DNA of 64,000 bases from Blautia hansenii (lineage in GTDB: Bacteria; Bacillota; Clostridia; Lachnospirales; Lachnospiraceae): positions 310,001-374,000 of the forward strand of contig NZ_JAAITA010000001.1 of assembly GCF_013304445.1 (NCBI RefSeq), in the 5' to 3' direction. The translations under genes were made by a program, and so were the position numbers. Position 1 is the first letter of the stretch. Every line of letters begins with the position of its first letter. Positions 43,259 through 51,349 of the stretch are shown piece by piece. The notes below the pieces were generated by a model that saw only the letters and a program-made list of their open reading frames with translations, ran no database searches and had not been told where the DNA came from.

Positions 43259-43444
43259 ATGACAGAAATCTCGGTACTTGATTTACAGAATCTGCGTCAT
43301 TTAATCGGCGGCTTTGAAACTACCCACTGCAAAATGCAGGACTATGCCCATGAGGCACAGGACCCGCAGGTAAAACAGTTTTTCCAGAAATCCGCACAGT
43401 GTGCAATGGAAAGCAAGCAGCAGTTAATGCAGTTTTTACAGTAG
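43259..43444 (+). CDS. Small spore coat-like protein
   Basis: A 61-residue helical protein with Cys, His and Gln-rich segments (LRHLIGGFETTHCK, FFQKSAQCAMESKQQ). The pattern resembles a short half of a ferritin-like or CotF-type four-helix protein, as found in many clostridial coat annotations. AGGAGG precedes ATG 43259, and a second coat-like gene follows after 15 bases. Function is inferred from this pairing. Confidence 0.62.
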   Translation: MTEISVLDLQNLRHLIGGFETTHCKMQDYAHEAQDPQVKQFFQKSAQCAMESKQQLMQFLQ

Positions 43445-43459
43445 CAGGAGGGAAAGAAA

Positions 43460-43714
43460 ATGACAGATAAGACAATGGTAGCAGATACCCTGGCAGGAAT
43501 TAACGGAGAACTGGTGCGCTATGGAGAAATGATTAGCCAGACAGAGAACCAGCAGTTGAAACAGGCGTTAAAACAAATGCGGAATCAGTGTGAAATGTCT
43601 CAGGAGGAAATCTATCAGATTGCCAGAGCCAAAAGTTATTACGTTCCGGCTGCGTGTGCAAAGCCGGAGGAAGTAGCCCATGTGCGTTCCGTACTGAGTC
43701 AGCCGGGAATGTAA
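43460..43714 (+). CDS. CotF-like spore coat protein
   Basis: An 84-residue protein with the segments DTLAGINGELVRYGEM, QMRNQCEMSQEEIYQIA and KSYYVPAA. These match, from memory, the CotF-related small coat proteins of Lachnospiraceae. Together with the 61-residue protein it could form one helical bundle. AGGAGGG precedes ATG 43460. A strong terminator closes the two-gene unit. Confidence 0.72.
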   Translation: MTDKTMVADTLAGINGELVRYGEMISQTENQQLKQALKQMRNQCEMSQEEIYQIARAKSYYVPAACAKPEEVAHVRSVLSQPGM

Positions 43715-43755
43715 AAGAGAAGAAAAACAAATTCGGGAAATAGACCGAAAAGGGA

Positions 43756-43815
43756 AAAGAGTCTGCTGCAGGACAGAGAAAAAGAGATGCTCTGTTTTGC
43801 AGGGACTCTTTTTCT
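43756..43815 (+). terminator. Terminator of the coat-like gene pair
   Basis: A long interrupted stem: AAAGAGTC, CTGCA and GACAGAG on the left pair with CTCTGT, TGCAG and GACTCTTT on the right, with small bulges, followed by TTTTT. Confidence 0.8.
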
Positions 43816-43816
43816 G

Positions 43817-43845
43817 TTGTCATGAGAAAAGGGGAATGATACAAT
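43817..43845 (+). promoter_or_regulatory. Sigma-A promoter of the Fe-S protein gene
   Basis: TTGTCA at 43817-43822, a 17-base spacer and TACAAT at 43840-43845, directly after the preceding terminator. Confidence 0.75.
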
Positions 43846-43878
43846 AGGAATATCAGAAATGGGGAGAAGGAATGTGCG

Positions 43879-44787
43879 ATGGAGAAAAAAGCAGAAAGTT
43901 GTGTTTGCGGCAGAGAAGACAAATTCTATTATGTGATTTCGGAGTCTTGTGTTAGGTGTGGAGCCTGTGAAGAAGTCTGTCCTGTGGGGGCCATTCGGAA
44001 GGATGAGGAAAAATACGAGATACTTCCGGAAAAATGCATAGACTGCGGTACTTGCTCAGCCGTCTGTCCCACAGAAGCGGCTCAGCCTGTACCGGTGATT
44101 CGGGAGAGCATTTCGCTGCAGGACATAGACAGAAAGAAATGCTATTTCAATCCGGGCTGCGCTTTAGGGCTGTACAAACCGGAGGTTCCTGAAAAAATGC
44201 TGAAACTTCTGCAGAAATATTTCGGAGAAGTAAAAATGCACAATATTTGCTGCAGAAACAATCCGAAACTGGAAGAAGGTTCTGTTATCATTAATAATTG
44301 TGCAGGATGCGACCGCCGCTTTCGTTCTTTGTATGAAGATATCTGCACAATTTCATACTGGGAAGTGTTGAATGGCATTGCAGACTTGCAGCTGCCGGAT
44401 TATACAGGCCTTACAGTGTCTGTTCATGATTCCTGCGGTTATCGGCATAAGCCGCAGGTACATCGCGCAGTCAGAAATCTTTTGCGGAAAATGCATGTGG
44501 AAATCGTGGAAGAGGGGCTTACAGGGACTAAATCCGTGTGCTGCGGTGACAACTTTTACGGACTGGTTCCTAATGAGCAGGTGGAGAAACGGATACAGCT
44601 GCGGGCTTCCCAGCTATCCTGCCAGGATGTGGTGGTATATTGCATTGGCTGCGTGCGGGGGATGAATGCGGCGGGGAAAATCCCCCATTATCTGCCGGAT
44701 ATGCTGTTTGGCCGCAAGACAGAACTGATGTCGGATTCTCTGAACCAATATCACACAAAGCTTGCAGATTATATTGCGCGGCATTAA
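43879..44787 (+). CDS. Ferredoxin-type protein with Cys-rich (CCG) domain
   Basis: A 302-residue redox protein. Residues about 20-75 hold two [4Fe-4S] motifs, CVRCGACEEVCP and CIDCGTCSAVCP. The rest contains two CCG-type Cys clusters as in HdrB, GlpC and LutA: first NPGCALG, ICCRNNP and NCAGC, then HDSCGY, SVCCGDN and YCIGC. Such domains carry unusual Fe-S clusters or act on thiol-disulfide substrates. Here ferredoxin and CCG parts are one chain with no hydrogenase, HdrA or flavoprotein gene nearby, so partner and substrate are unknown. Confidence 0.82.
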   Translation: MEKKAESCVCGREDKFYYVISESCVRCGACEEVCPVGAIRKDEEKYEILPEKCIDCGTCSAVCPTEAAQPVPVIRESISLQDIDRKKCYFNPGCALGLYKPEVPEKMLKLLQKYFGEVKMHNICCRNNPKLEEGSVIINNCAGCDRRFRSLYEDICTISYWEVLNGIADLQLPDYTGLTVSVHDSCGYRHKPQVHRAVRNLLRKMHVEIVEEGLTGTKSVCCGDNFYGLVPNEQVEKRIQLRASQLSCQDVVVYCIGCVRGMNAAGKIPHYLPDMLFGRKTELMSDSLNQYHTKLADYIARH

Positions 44788-44850
44788 GAGAGGAATCATT
44801 TATCTGGTTTTGATAAGCGATGTCCATGGAGAAGCAAGGAGAGAAAAGCA

Positions 44851-45363
44851 ATGATTCTTTTAATTACAGGCGCCTCTCACACAGGAAAGACCCTGTTGGC
44901 ACAAAAACTTCTTGAAAAATACAAATACCCGTATCTGTCCATAGACCTTTTAAAGATGGGCTTAATCCGAAGCAAAAATACAGAGTTGACGCCCGAAGAC
45001 GACGAAGAACTGGAGACATATCTGTGGCCCATTGTGCGGGAAATGGTGAAAACAGCCATTGAAAATAAGCAGAATCTGATTGTGGAGGGCTGTTACATTC
45101 CTCTTAACTGGAAAGAAGATTTTTCAGAAAAATATGCCAGGGAAATTCAGTGTTATTGTCTGGTGATGAGCAGAGATTATATCGAAAAAAATTTTTCGGA
45201 TATAAAAAAGTATGCGAATGTGATTGAACAGCGCATGGACGACTGTGCGTGTACCAAAGAAATGGTCATGGCAGACAATAAACACTATTTAGAACAATGC
45301 AAAAAGTATGGCTGTAACTATATTTTGATTGAGGACGATTATCAGATAGAGGTAAGGCTGTAA
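44851..45363 (+). CDS. P-loop kinase-like protein (AAA/adenylate-kinase fold)
   Basis: A 170-residue soluble protein. Walker A is GASHTGKT (residues 7-14), the segment YLSIDLLKMGLIR resembles the lid-adjacent part of small-molecule kinases, and NLIVEGCYIP is a Walker B-like strand. It looks like a nucleotide-dependent kinase of unknown substrate (uridine kinase or 2-phosphoglycerate kinase-like folds are similar). GAGAGAAAAGC precedes ATG 44851. The gap to the Fe-S gene is 63 bases with no terminator, so cotranscription is possible. Confidence 0.7.
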   Translation: MILLITGASHTGKTLLAQKLLEKYKYPYLSIDLLKMGLIRSKNTELTPEDDEELETYLWPIVREMVKTAIENKQNLIVEGCYIPLNWKEDFSEKYAREIQCYCLVMSRDYIEKNFSDIKKYANVIEQRMDDCACTKEMVMADNKHYLEQCKKYGCNYILIEDDYQIEVRL

Positions 45364-45406
45364 AGACAGAAACGAAAATTTGGACAGGAAAAGGAGGTGG
45401 CTCTAT

Positions 45407-45826
45407 ATGAAAGAGCGGGAAGAAATCATTCGTCTGTGGTTTGACATGTGGGTTCAGCAAAAAGATATGGGAATTCATAAAATCTTTACGGAAGATGTAG
45501 TATATATTGAAAGCTGGGGACCAAAATACACAAATTGCACTACGGTAAAGCACTGGTTTCAGGAGTGGAATGCCAGGGGACGAGTGCTTATATGGGAAAT
45601 AAAACAATACTTCCATAAAGACAATCAAACGATTGCAGAATGGTATTTTAAAAATGAGATGAAGAATGGCAGCATAGACGAGTTTGACGGAATGTCTCTC
45701 ATAGAATGGACAGCGGACAACAAAATCAAACTGCTGCAGGAATTTGGGTGTAACCGCAATCATTATAATCCTTATGAAAACAGCGCAATACCCAGATTCC
45801 GGAATGAAAAAGTGAATTGGTTTTAG
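45407..45826 (+). CDS. NTF2-like (SnoaL-type) protein
   Basis: A 139-residue protein predicted as a cone-shaped alpha-beta fold: two N-terminal helices (EEIIRLWFDMWVQQ), ITEDVVYIES-type strand starting with IFTEDVVYIESWG, and the WYFKNEM and SLIEWTADNKI strands. SnoaL-like proteins bind or isomerise small molecules; many are of unknown role. AAGGAGGTGG lies six bases before ATG 45407. It follows the P-loop protein by 43 bases and is probably in the same unit. Confidence 0.72.
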   Translation: MKEREEIIRLWFDMWVQQKDMGIHKIFTEDVVYIESWGPKYTNCTTVKHWFQEWNARGRVLIWEIKQYFHKDNQTIAEWYFKNEMKNGSIDEFDGMSLIEWTADNKIKLLQEFGCNRNHYNPYENSAIPRFRNEKVNWF

Positions 45827-45871
45827 CAAGGCAGGGAAAGAATAAAACATGAAAAAAGGCTTGATTTCCTC

Positions 45872-46020
45872 TTGACAGAACTTCTAAATGGGTTCATACT
45901 AAAAACACCTTTAAAACATTTTCTGAGTCTGTCACATTTAGTACATATCGAGAATATGGCTTCCTGTGACAGCTCCAACCTTTCAGTTTCAGACGGCATT
46001 CGCCGCAAAATCCACCTTAT
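45872..46020 (+). other. Structured intergenic element upstream of recA, unexplained
   Basis: The 321-base gap between the NTF2-like gene and recA holds, besides the recA promoter, a promoter-like TTGACA-N17-CATACT (45872-45900). After it a perfect 8-base inverted repeat CTGTCACA/TGTGACAG (45929-45936, 45965-45972) encloses a smaller CATAT/ATATG pair (45944-45958). A small CGGC/GCCG hairpin follows near 45990-46005. This could be a small RNA. A 58-codon frame on the minus strand (45823-45999) also crosses it. I recognise neither. Confidence 0.4.
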
Positions 46021-46059
46021 AAAAATAAAAGACAGGCAGGTGATTTCTGTGAAAAACAG

Positions 46060-46088
46060 TTGACAAGCAGGGAAAAGTGTACTATCAT
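46060..46088 (+). promoter_or_regulatory. Sigma-A promoter of recA
   Basis: TTGACA at 46060-46065, a 17-base spacer and TATCAT at 46083-46088. Confidence 0.9.
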
Positions 46089-46100
46089 GAAATATATAAA

Positions 46101-46114
46101 CGAACATAAGTTCG
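46101..46114 (+). promoter_or_regulatory. LexA box (SOS operator) of recA
   Basis: CGAACATAAGTTCG is a perfect CGAAC-N4-GTTCG palindrome, the Gram-positive SOS operator, placed just after the recA transcription start. Confidence 0.93.
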
Positions 46115-46147
46115 TGGTTTGAGAGCAGCAGGAAAAGGAGATTAAAT

Positions 46148-47248
46148 ATGGCACAGATGGTCAAAGAAGATAAATTAAAGGCTCTGGATGGAGCACTGGC
46201 ACAGATTGAAAAGCAGTTTGGAAAAGGTTCTGTGATGAAACTGGGAGATTCCACAGCCAATATGAATGTGGAAACCGTTCCTACAGGTGCGCTGAGTCTG
46301 GATATTGCCCTTGGTCTGGGCGGGATTCCAAAGGGAAGAATTGTAGAGGTTTACGGACCGGAGTCCAGTGGTAAGACAACCGTAGCTCTTCATATGGTAG
46401 CAGAGGTACAGAAAAGAGGAGGAATTGCAGGATTTATTGATGCGGAGCATGCTCTGGATCCTGCTTATGCAAAAAATATCGGAGTAGATATCGACAATTT
46501 ATACATTTCCCAGCCGGACAATGGCGAGCAGGCTCTGGAAATTACAGAAACCATGGTGCGTTCCGGCGCTGTGGACATTATCATTGTGGACTCTGTAGCC
46601 GCACTTGTGCCAAAGGCAGAGATTGAAGGCGATATGGGAGATTCCCATGTGGGGCTTCAGGCACGTCTTATGTCACAGGCTTTGAGAAAGCTGACAGCTC
46701 ATATCAGCAAATCCAACTGTATTGTTATTTTCATTAACCAGCTTCGTGAAAAAGTGGGTGTTATGTTTGGAAATCCGGAAGTTACTACGGGTGGACGTGC
46801 ACTGAAATTCTATTCTTCTATCCGTATGGATGTGCGCAGAATTGAGACACTGAAACAGGGCGGAGAAATGGTAGGAAACCGAACCAGAATCAAAGTCGTA
46901 AAAAACAAGATTGCGCCTCCGTTTAAGGAAGCCGAATTTGACATTATGTTTGGAGAAGGAATTTCCAGAGAAGGGGATATTTTGGATTTGGCGGCTAATA
47001 TCGGCGTAGTGAATAAAAGTGGTGCATGGTATGCTTATAATGACGGAAAAATTGGACAGGGACGTGAAAATGCCAAGAAATATTTAAAAGAAAATCCGGA
47101 AATTTCCGAAGAAATCGAAAAGAAAGTGAGAGAATTCTATAGTCTGATTCCGAAAGAAGAAGGCGCGGAGGCGCAGAATGCAGACAGTACAAATACGGAG
47201 AAATCCGTAGAGGGTCTTCAGCCTGCAGAGCGTAATAAAGAAGATTAA
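46148..47248 (+). CDS. recA: Recombinase RecA
   Basis: A 366-residue ATPase for homologous recombination and SOS induction. Walker A is GPESSGKT (70-77), Walker B is in [11 protein letters not shown], and the DNA-binding loop 2 region is [22 protein letters not shown]-like ([12 protein letters not shown] seen). The C-terminus ends in an acidic variable tail. AAAAGGAG precedes ATG 46148. recX follows after 14 bases. Confidence 0.98.
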   Translation: MAQMVKEDKLKALDGALAQIEKQFGKGSVMKLGDSTANMNVETVPTGALSLDIALGLGGIPKGRIVEVYGPESSGKTTVALHMVAEVQKRGGIAGFIDAEHALDPAYAKNIGVDIDNLYISQPDNGEQALEITETMVRSGAVDIIIVDSVAALVPKAEIEGDMGDSHVGLQARLMSQALRKLTAHISKSNCIVIFINQLREKVGVMFGNPEVTTGGRALKFYSSIRMDVRRIETLKQGGEMVGNRTRIKVVKNKIAPPFKEAEFDIMFGEGISREGDILDLAANIGVVNKSGAWYAYNDGKIGQGRENAKKYLKENPEISEEIEKKVREFYSLIPKEEGAEAQNADSTNTEKSVEGLQPAERNKED

Positions 47249-47262
47249 GGAGGGGAACTTCC

Positions 47263-47865
47263 ATGACGGTTACAGAGATAAAAGCTGTAACAAAACAGAA
47301 GTTTCAGGTGGAACTTGACGGGCAGGAGACCTTTGTTTTATACAGGGGTGAGTTGTCCCGCTATGGAATCGAAGAGGAGCGGGAACTTTCTCCGGAAGTA
47401 TACCGGGAATTGGTGGAGGAGGTGCTCACAAAGAGGGCAAAGCTTCGAGCCATGCACCTTCTTCAGAAAATGGACCGGACAAAAGCAGATTTAAGAAGAA
47501 AACTGGAGCAGAGCGGTTATCCCGTCCAAGCCGTGGAAGCGGCTCTGGATTATGTGGAATCCTTCCACTATATTGACGATGCCCGCTATGCAGCCATGTA
47601 TATAGAAAATCAAAAGAGCCGAAAAGGTATGGCGAGAATCCGCATGGAACTTGTACAAAAAGGCGTATCCTCAGAAATTATACAGCAGGCCTTTGAAGAA
47701 GCAGAGGAAAAGACAGATTCCAGGAGTGTCATCCGGCAGATGCTGGAGAAAAAACGAAGAGGGGAAGGCCCTTTGGAGGAAAAAGAGAAGCAGCGGTTAT
47801 ATGGCTTTTTTATGCGGAAAGGTTTTTCTTCTTCTGATATTTTGGCAGTTTTTCGCGAATTGTGA
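47263..47865 (+). CDS. recX: RecX regulatory protein
   Basis: A 200-residue helical-repeat protein that modulates RecA filaments. Typical repeat features: LLQKMDRTKADLRRKLEQ, YVESFHYIDDARYAAMYI and RIRMELVQKGVS. GGAGGGG precedes ATG 47263. It has no promoter of its own and is surely cotranscribed with recA, so SOS-inducible. Confidence 0.92.
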   Translation: MTVTEIKAVTKQKFQVELDGQETFVLYRGELSRYGIEEERELSPEVYRELVEEVLTKRAKLRAMHLLQKMDRTKADLRRKLEQSGYPVQAVEAALDYVESFHYIDDARYAAMYIENQKSRKGMARIRMELVQKGVSSEIIQQAFEEAEEKTDSRSVIRQMLEKKRRGEGPLEEKEKQRLYGFFMRKGFSSSDILAVFREL

Positions 47866-47904
47866 AATTACACAGAAATACGGTTTTTACTTCATGGTTT
47901 TCTG

Positions 47905-47933
47905 TTGACTTTTTTCAAAATTCAGTATAAAAT
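47905..47933 (+). promoter_or_regulatory. Sigma-A promoter of rny
   Basis: TTGACT at 47905-47910, a 17-base spacer and TAAAAT at 47928-47933; an overlapping TATAAA lies two bases earlier. Confidence 0.75.
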
Positions 47934-47980
47934 TATACTGTTGTATCCGTACAATGAAAACTAAATAAGGAGGTGCTCCT

Positions 47981-49540
47981 GTGATAAGCTATGTAATAAT
48001 TGCAATTGTTGCTGTAGCTGTTTCACTGCTGATTTCCATTCCGGTGACTGCAAATATTTCAGTGAAGAAAAAAGCGGAAAAAGATGCGGAAACTATCGGT
48101 ACAGCGGAAGTGAAAGCAAGAAGCATTATAGATGAAGCATTGAAGACTGCTGAAACAAAAAAACGTGAAGCTCTCTTAGAAGCAAAAGAAGAAAATCTCC
48201 GAACCAAGAACGAGTTGGAAAAAGAGACAAAAGAGAGAAGAAACGAACTTCAGAAGTACGAAAAACGTGTTTTGTCGAAAGAAGAGGCTCTTGATAAGAA
48301 AGCAGATGCTTTGGAGAGAAGAGAAGCCGAGTACACAGCAAAGGAAGCAGAATTAAAGAAAAAAGAAAAGAAAGTCGATGAATTACAAGGACAGAGAGTA
48401 CAGGAACTGGAAAGAATTTCAGGTCTGACCTCCGAACAGGCAAAAGATTATCTGTTGAAAACTGTTGAAGACGAAGTAAAAATTGACACCGCCAAGCTTT
48501 ACAAAGAATTGGAAAGCAAGGCAAAAGAAGAAGCCGATAAAAAGGCGAAAGAGTATGTAGTAACTGCGATTCAGAAATGTGCAGCAGACCATGTGGCAGA
48601 AGCGACAATTTCTGTTGTACAGCTTCCGAGTGATGAGATGAAAGGTCGTATCATCGGACGTGAAGGACGAAACATCCGAACACTGGAGACGCTGACAGGT
48701 GTGGATTTGATTATTGATGACACTCCTGAGGCTGTGGTGTTATCCGGATTTGACCCTATCCGAAGAGAAGTCGCCCGAATTGCTCTGGAAAAATTGATTG
48801 TAGACGGACGTATTCATCCGGCAAGAATTGAAGAAATGGTTGAAAAGGCTCAAAGAGAAGTTGAATCTATGATGAGAGAAGAAGGAGAAGCAGCGGCACT
48901 GGAAGTTGGTGTCCATGGTATTCATCCGGAACTCATTCGTCTTCTGGGCCGCATGAAGTTCCGCTCCAGCTACGGACAGAATGCATTGAAACATTCTATC
49001 GAAGTGGCACAGCTGGCAGGTTTGCTGGCAGGCGAAGTAGGAACAGATATACGAATGGCGAAAAGAGCAGGTCTGCTCCATGACATTGGTAAGTCTATCG
49101 ACCATGAGGTAGAAGGCTCCCATATTCAGATTGGTGCTGACTTATGTAGAAAATATAAAGAATCACAGATTGTGATTAATGCTGTAGAGTCCCATCACGG
49201 CGATGTGGAACCTACATCCCTGGTTGCCTGTATTGTACAGGCTGCAGACGCAATTTCTGCGGCAAGACCAGGTGCGAGAAGAGAAACTTTAGAAACTTAT
49301 ACCAACAGATTAAAACAGTTAGAAGACATTACAAACTCCTTTAAGGGAGTAGATAAATCTTTTGCTATTCAGGCAGGAAGGGAAATTCGTGTTATGGTAG
49401 TACCGGAGCATGTTACAGATGCGGATATGGTACTTTTGGCCAGAGACATTTCCAAACAGATTGAAGCAGAACTGGAATATCCGGGACAGATTAAAGTAAA
49501 CGTAATCCGCGAATCAAGAGTTGTAGATTATGCCAAGTAA
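47981..49540 (+). CDS. rny: Ribonuclease Y
   Basis: A 519-residue membrane-anchored endoribonuclease that starts mRNA decay. An N-terminal helix (about 2-22) is followed by a long charged coiled coil (about 25-200), a KH domain with [15 protein letters not shown] (about 218-232) and an HD domain with [12 protein letters not shown] (about 364-375). Starts at GTG 47981, with AAGGAGGTG upstream. A strong terminator ends the unit. Confidence 0.96.
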   Translation: MISYVIIAIVAVAVSLLISIPVTANISVKKKAEKDAETIGTAEVKARSIIDEALKTAETKKREALLEAKEENLRTKNELEKETKERRNELQKYEKRVLSKEEALDKKADALERREAEYTAKEAELKKKEKKVDELQGQRVQELERISGLTSEQAKDYLLKTVEDEVKIDTAKLYKELESKAKEEADKKAKEYVVTAIQKCAADHVAEATISVVQLPSDEMKGRIIGREGRNIRTLETLTGVDLIIDDTPEAVVLSGFDPIRREVARIALEKLIVDGRIHPARIEEMVEKAQREVESMMREEGEAAALEVGVHGIHPELIRLLGRMKFRSSYGQNALKHSIEVAQLAGLLAGEVGTDIRMAKRAGLLHDIGKSIDHEVEGSHIQIGADLCRKYKESQIVINAVESHHGDVEPTSLVACIVQAADAISAARPGARRETLETYTNRLKQLEDITNSFKGVDKSFAIQAGREIRVMVVPEHVTDADMVLLARDISKQIEAELEYPGQIKVNVIRESRVVDYAK

Positions 49541-49566
49541 TAAAATCGACTGAAACGATGAAAAAG

Positions 49567-49606
49567 AAAAGACCCCAAGGGAGAGTAATCCGGGGTCTTT
49601 TTTCTT
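49567..49606 (+). terminator. Terminator of rny
   Basis: AAAAGACCCC (49567-49576) pairs with GGGGTCTTTT (49592-49601), followed by TTCTTTT. Confidence 0.92.
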
Positions 49607-49639
49607 TTGGGAAAACATAGACTGTAATGGGTGAAGAGA

Positions 49640-50209
49640 ATGAAAAAATATAGTAAAATGTTTTCCATATTATATATGGCAGGGTTTGCAGCGGGAATTG
49701 TGTGCACGAATCTGCTTTTTGAGAAGACGGGCTATCAGAGCAGTCTTTTGTCCATATATCTGGCGGATGCAGTGCAGAAGGAGACAGAAAAGGCAGGTCT
49801 TTTCGGAGAATTGCTGGTAAGAAGAGGAGTCTTTTTTGGATTTGGAACCATTTGTGGTCTGACTGCGGTGGGAGTTCCGCTGGTTGCCATGAGTCTTATC
49901 TGGTTTGGATTTCTGGCGGGAAGTCTTATGACAACATTTTTGCTGGAATACGGTATTCGGGGAATTTTCCTGGGAATTATATCCTTTGTGCCCCAGATGT
50001 TTTTTTATGTTCCGGGTTGGTTGATTTTTTTCTTTTCTGTAATACAGATGAGTCAGAAATTTTGGGGAAACCGGAAAAGAGAGTCGGCAGACTATCGGGC
50101 CTATTTCTTTTTTCTTTCCTTGGCAGCCGTGTGCCTGCTTTTGGGAATCTGGCAGGAAAGTTATGTTAATCAAAATCTTTTAAACTATATTTGGAAAAAA
50201 TGGGTTTGA
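49640..50209 (+). CDS. spoIIM: Stage II sporulation protein M (SpoIIM family)
   Basis: A 189-residue membrane protein with about five helices, matching SpoIIM in size and in the segments AGFAAGIVCTNLL, FGFGTICGLTAVGVP and ISFVPQMFFYVPGWL. SpoIIM is part of the DMP machine that degrades septal peptidoglycan during engulfment. ATG 49640 is taken over GTG 49631 because GGGTGAAG gives the only useful ribosome site. No spoIID or spoIIP gene is adjacent. Confidence 0.85.
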   Translation: MKKYSKMFSILYMAGFAAGIVCTNLLFEKTGYQSSLLSIYLADAVQKETEKAGLFGELLVRRGVFFGFGTICGLTAVGVPLVAMSLIWFGFLAGSLMTTFLLEYGIRGIFLGIISFVPQMFFYVPGWLIFFFSVIQMSQKFWGNRKRESADYRAYFFFLSLAAVCLLLGIWQESYVNQNLLNYIWKKWV

Positions 50210-50237
50210 GTTCATAAAAAATTAATATTTAGCAACT

Positions 50238-50251
50238 TACCACATGTGGTA
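50238..50251. repeat. Perfect 14-base palindrome between spoIIM and xerD
   Basis: TACCACATGTGGTA lies in an AT-rich gap of 182 bases. It is about 80 bases ahead of the xerD promoter and has no T run. It is a possible operator or protein-binding site. Confidence 0.55.
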
Positions 50252-50331
50252 TTTGAGTAAAAATAATCGTTCGATATGTTGTGTAAAAGGGGAAAACCTT
50301 TTAAAAACAGGGATTTTTGTTAAATTAAGGT

Positions 50332-50361
50332 TTGATTTTTGTGTGATATATGATATATAAT
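50332..50361 (+). promoter_or_regulatory. Sigma-A promoter of xerD
   Basis: TTGATT at 50332-50337, an 18-base spacer and TATAAT at 50356-50361. The promoter is framed by TTTGATT (50331-50337) and AATCAAA (50359-50365), an inverted repeat over the core promoter. Confidence 0.75.
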
Positions 50362-50391
50362 CAAACTATGCCTACAGAAGGGGAATGAAAT

Positions 50392-51276
50392 ATGAAGTGC
50401 GAAATAGAAGAGTTTATTGGCTATTTACATAATACCAGAGGCACTTCCAAAAATACAGAAGTTTCATATGAACGTGATTTGAAAAAGCTGGAGCGTTTTT
50501 TGACAGAGGAGAAAATAGAGAGTGTAGAGCAAGTCAATGCCACACTTTTGAACTCTTATGTTATGTACATGGAGAGAAAGAATTTTGCAGCGTCATCTAT
50601 TTCCAGAAGTATTGCTTCTATCAGAGCGTTTTTTCATTTTTTATGTCAGACAAGAAGCTGGAAAGAAAATCCGGCTGAGCATTTGAAAGCACCGAAGATA
50701 GAGAAAAAAATGCCTGGTATTCTCACGATAGATGAAGTGGATTTGCTTTTGAAGCAGCCGCGGGAAAACACGGCAAAGGGAATCCGGGACAGAGCTATGC
50801 TGGAACTTTTGTATGCCACTGGTATCAGAGTAAGTGAATTAATCAGCCTTACCTTAAAAGATATTAATTTGAAACTGGGATATATTACCTGCAGCAGCGG
50901 GGAGAAGGAGCGAGTGATTCCATTTGGAAGTGCTGCGAAAAGGTCTGTGGAACATTATATGGAAGGGGCCAGGGCAGAACTTTTAGGTTCTCAGGAAAGT
51001 GAAATGTTGTTTTTAAACTGTTCCGGGAAATCTATGAGCCGTCAGGGGTTCTGGAAGGTACTGAAAAGCTATGCGGAGGCAGCAGGTATTCAGCAGGACA
51101 TTACACCTCATACCCTGCGCCATTCTTTTGCCGCCCATCTGGTACAGAATGGTGCGGATTTAAAAAGTGTTCAGGAAATGATGGGACATTCAGACATTTC
51201 CACCACCCAGATTTACATGAATATGAACATGAATAAGATTCGGGATGTGTATATGAAAGCGCACCCCAGAAGATAA
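50392..51276 (+). CDS. xerD: Tyrosine recombinase XerD
   Basis: A 294-residue site-specific recombinase. An N-terminal SAM-like DNA-binding domain (about 1-90) precedes the catalytic domain with Arg146 (TGIRVSEL), a Lys near 172, His240 and Arg243 (PHTLRH), His266 (GHSD) and nucleophile Tyr275. With XerC it resolves chromosome dimers at dif. No phage or island lies nearby, and position next to rny and recA suggests the housekeeping enzyme. I found no dif-like site in the flanks. Confidence 0.92.
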   Translation: MKCEIEEFIGYLHNTRGTSKNTEVSYERDLKKLERFLTEEKIESVEQVNATLLNSYVMYMERKNFAASSISRSIASIRAFFHFLCQTRSWKENPAEHLKAPKIEKKMPGILTIDEVDLLLKQPRENTAKGIRDRAMLELLYATGIRVSELISLTLKDINLKLGYITCSSGEKERVIPFGSAAKRSVEHYMEGARAELLGSQESEMLFLNCSGKSMSRQGFWKVLKSYAEAAGIQQDITPHTLRHSFAAHLVQNGADLKSVQEMMGHSDISTTQIYMNMNMNKIRDVYMKAHPRR

Positions 51277-51290
51277 AAAGCAAGAAAAAG

Positions 51291-51340
51291 CCCTTTGGGG
51301 TATGCCAAGAGAAAGGTATACGCTCAAAGGGTTTTGTTTT
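51291..51340. terminator. Bidirectional terminator between convergent xerD and aroF
   Basis: CCCTTTG (51291-51297) pairs with CAAAGGG (51325-51331), with GGTAT/GTATACC-like pairing inside. TTTTGTTTT follows on the plus strand, and an A-rich stretch on the other side serves aroF. Confidence 0.8.
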
Positions 51341-51349
51341 GTACGGATA

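Noticed and set aside
45823-45999. 58-codon minus-strand frame before recA as a real gene
   Set aside because: AAGGTGG lies about 12 bases before its ATG, which is far, and I recognise no family. Kept only as a competing reading of the structured gap.
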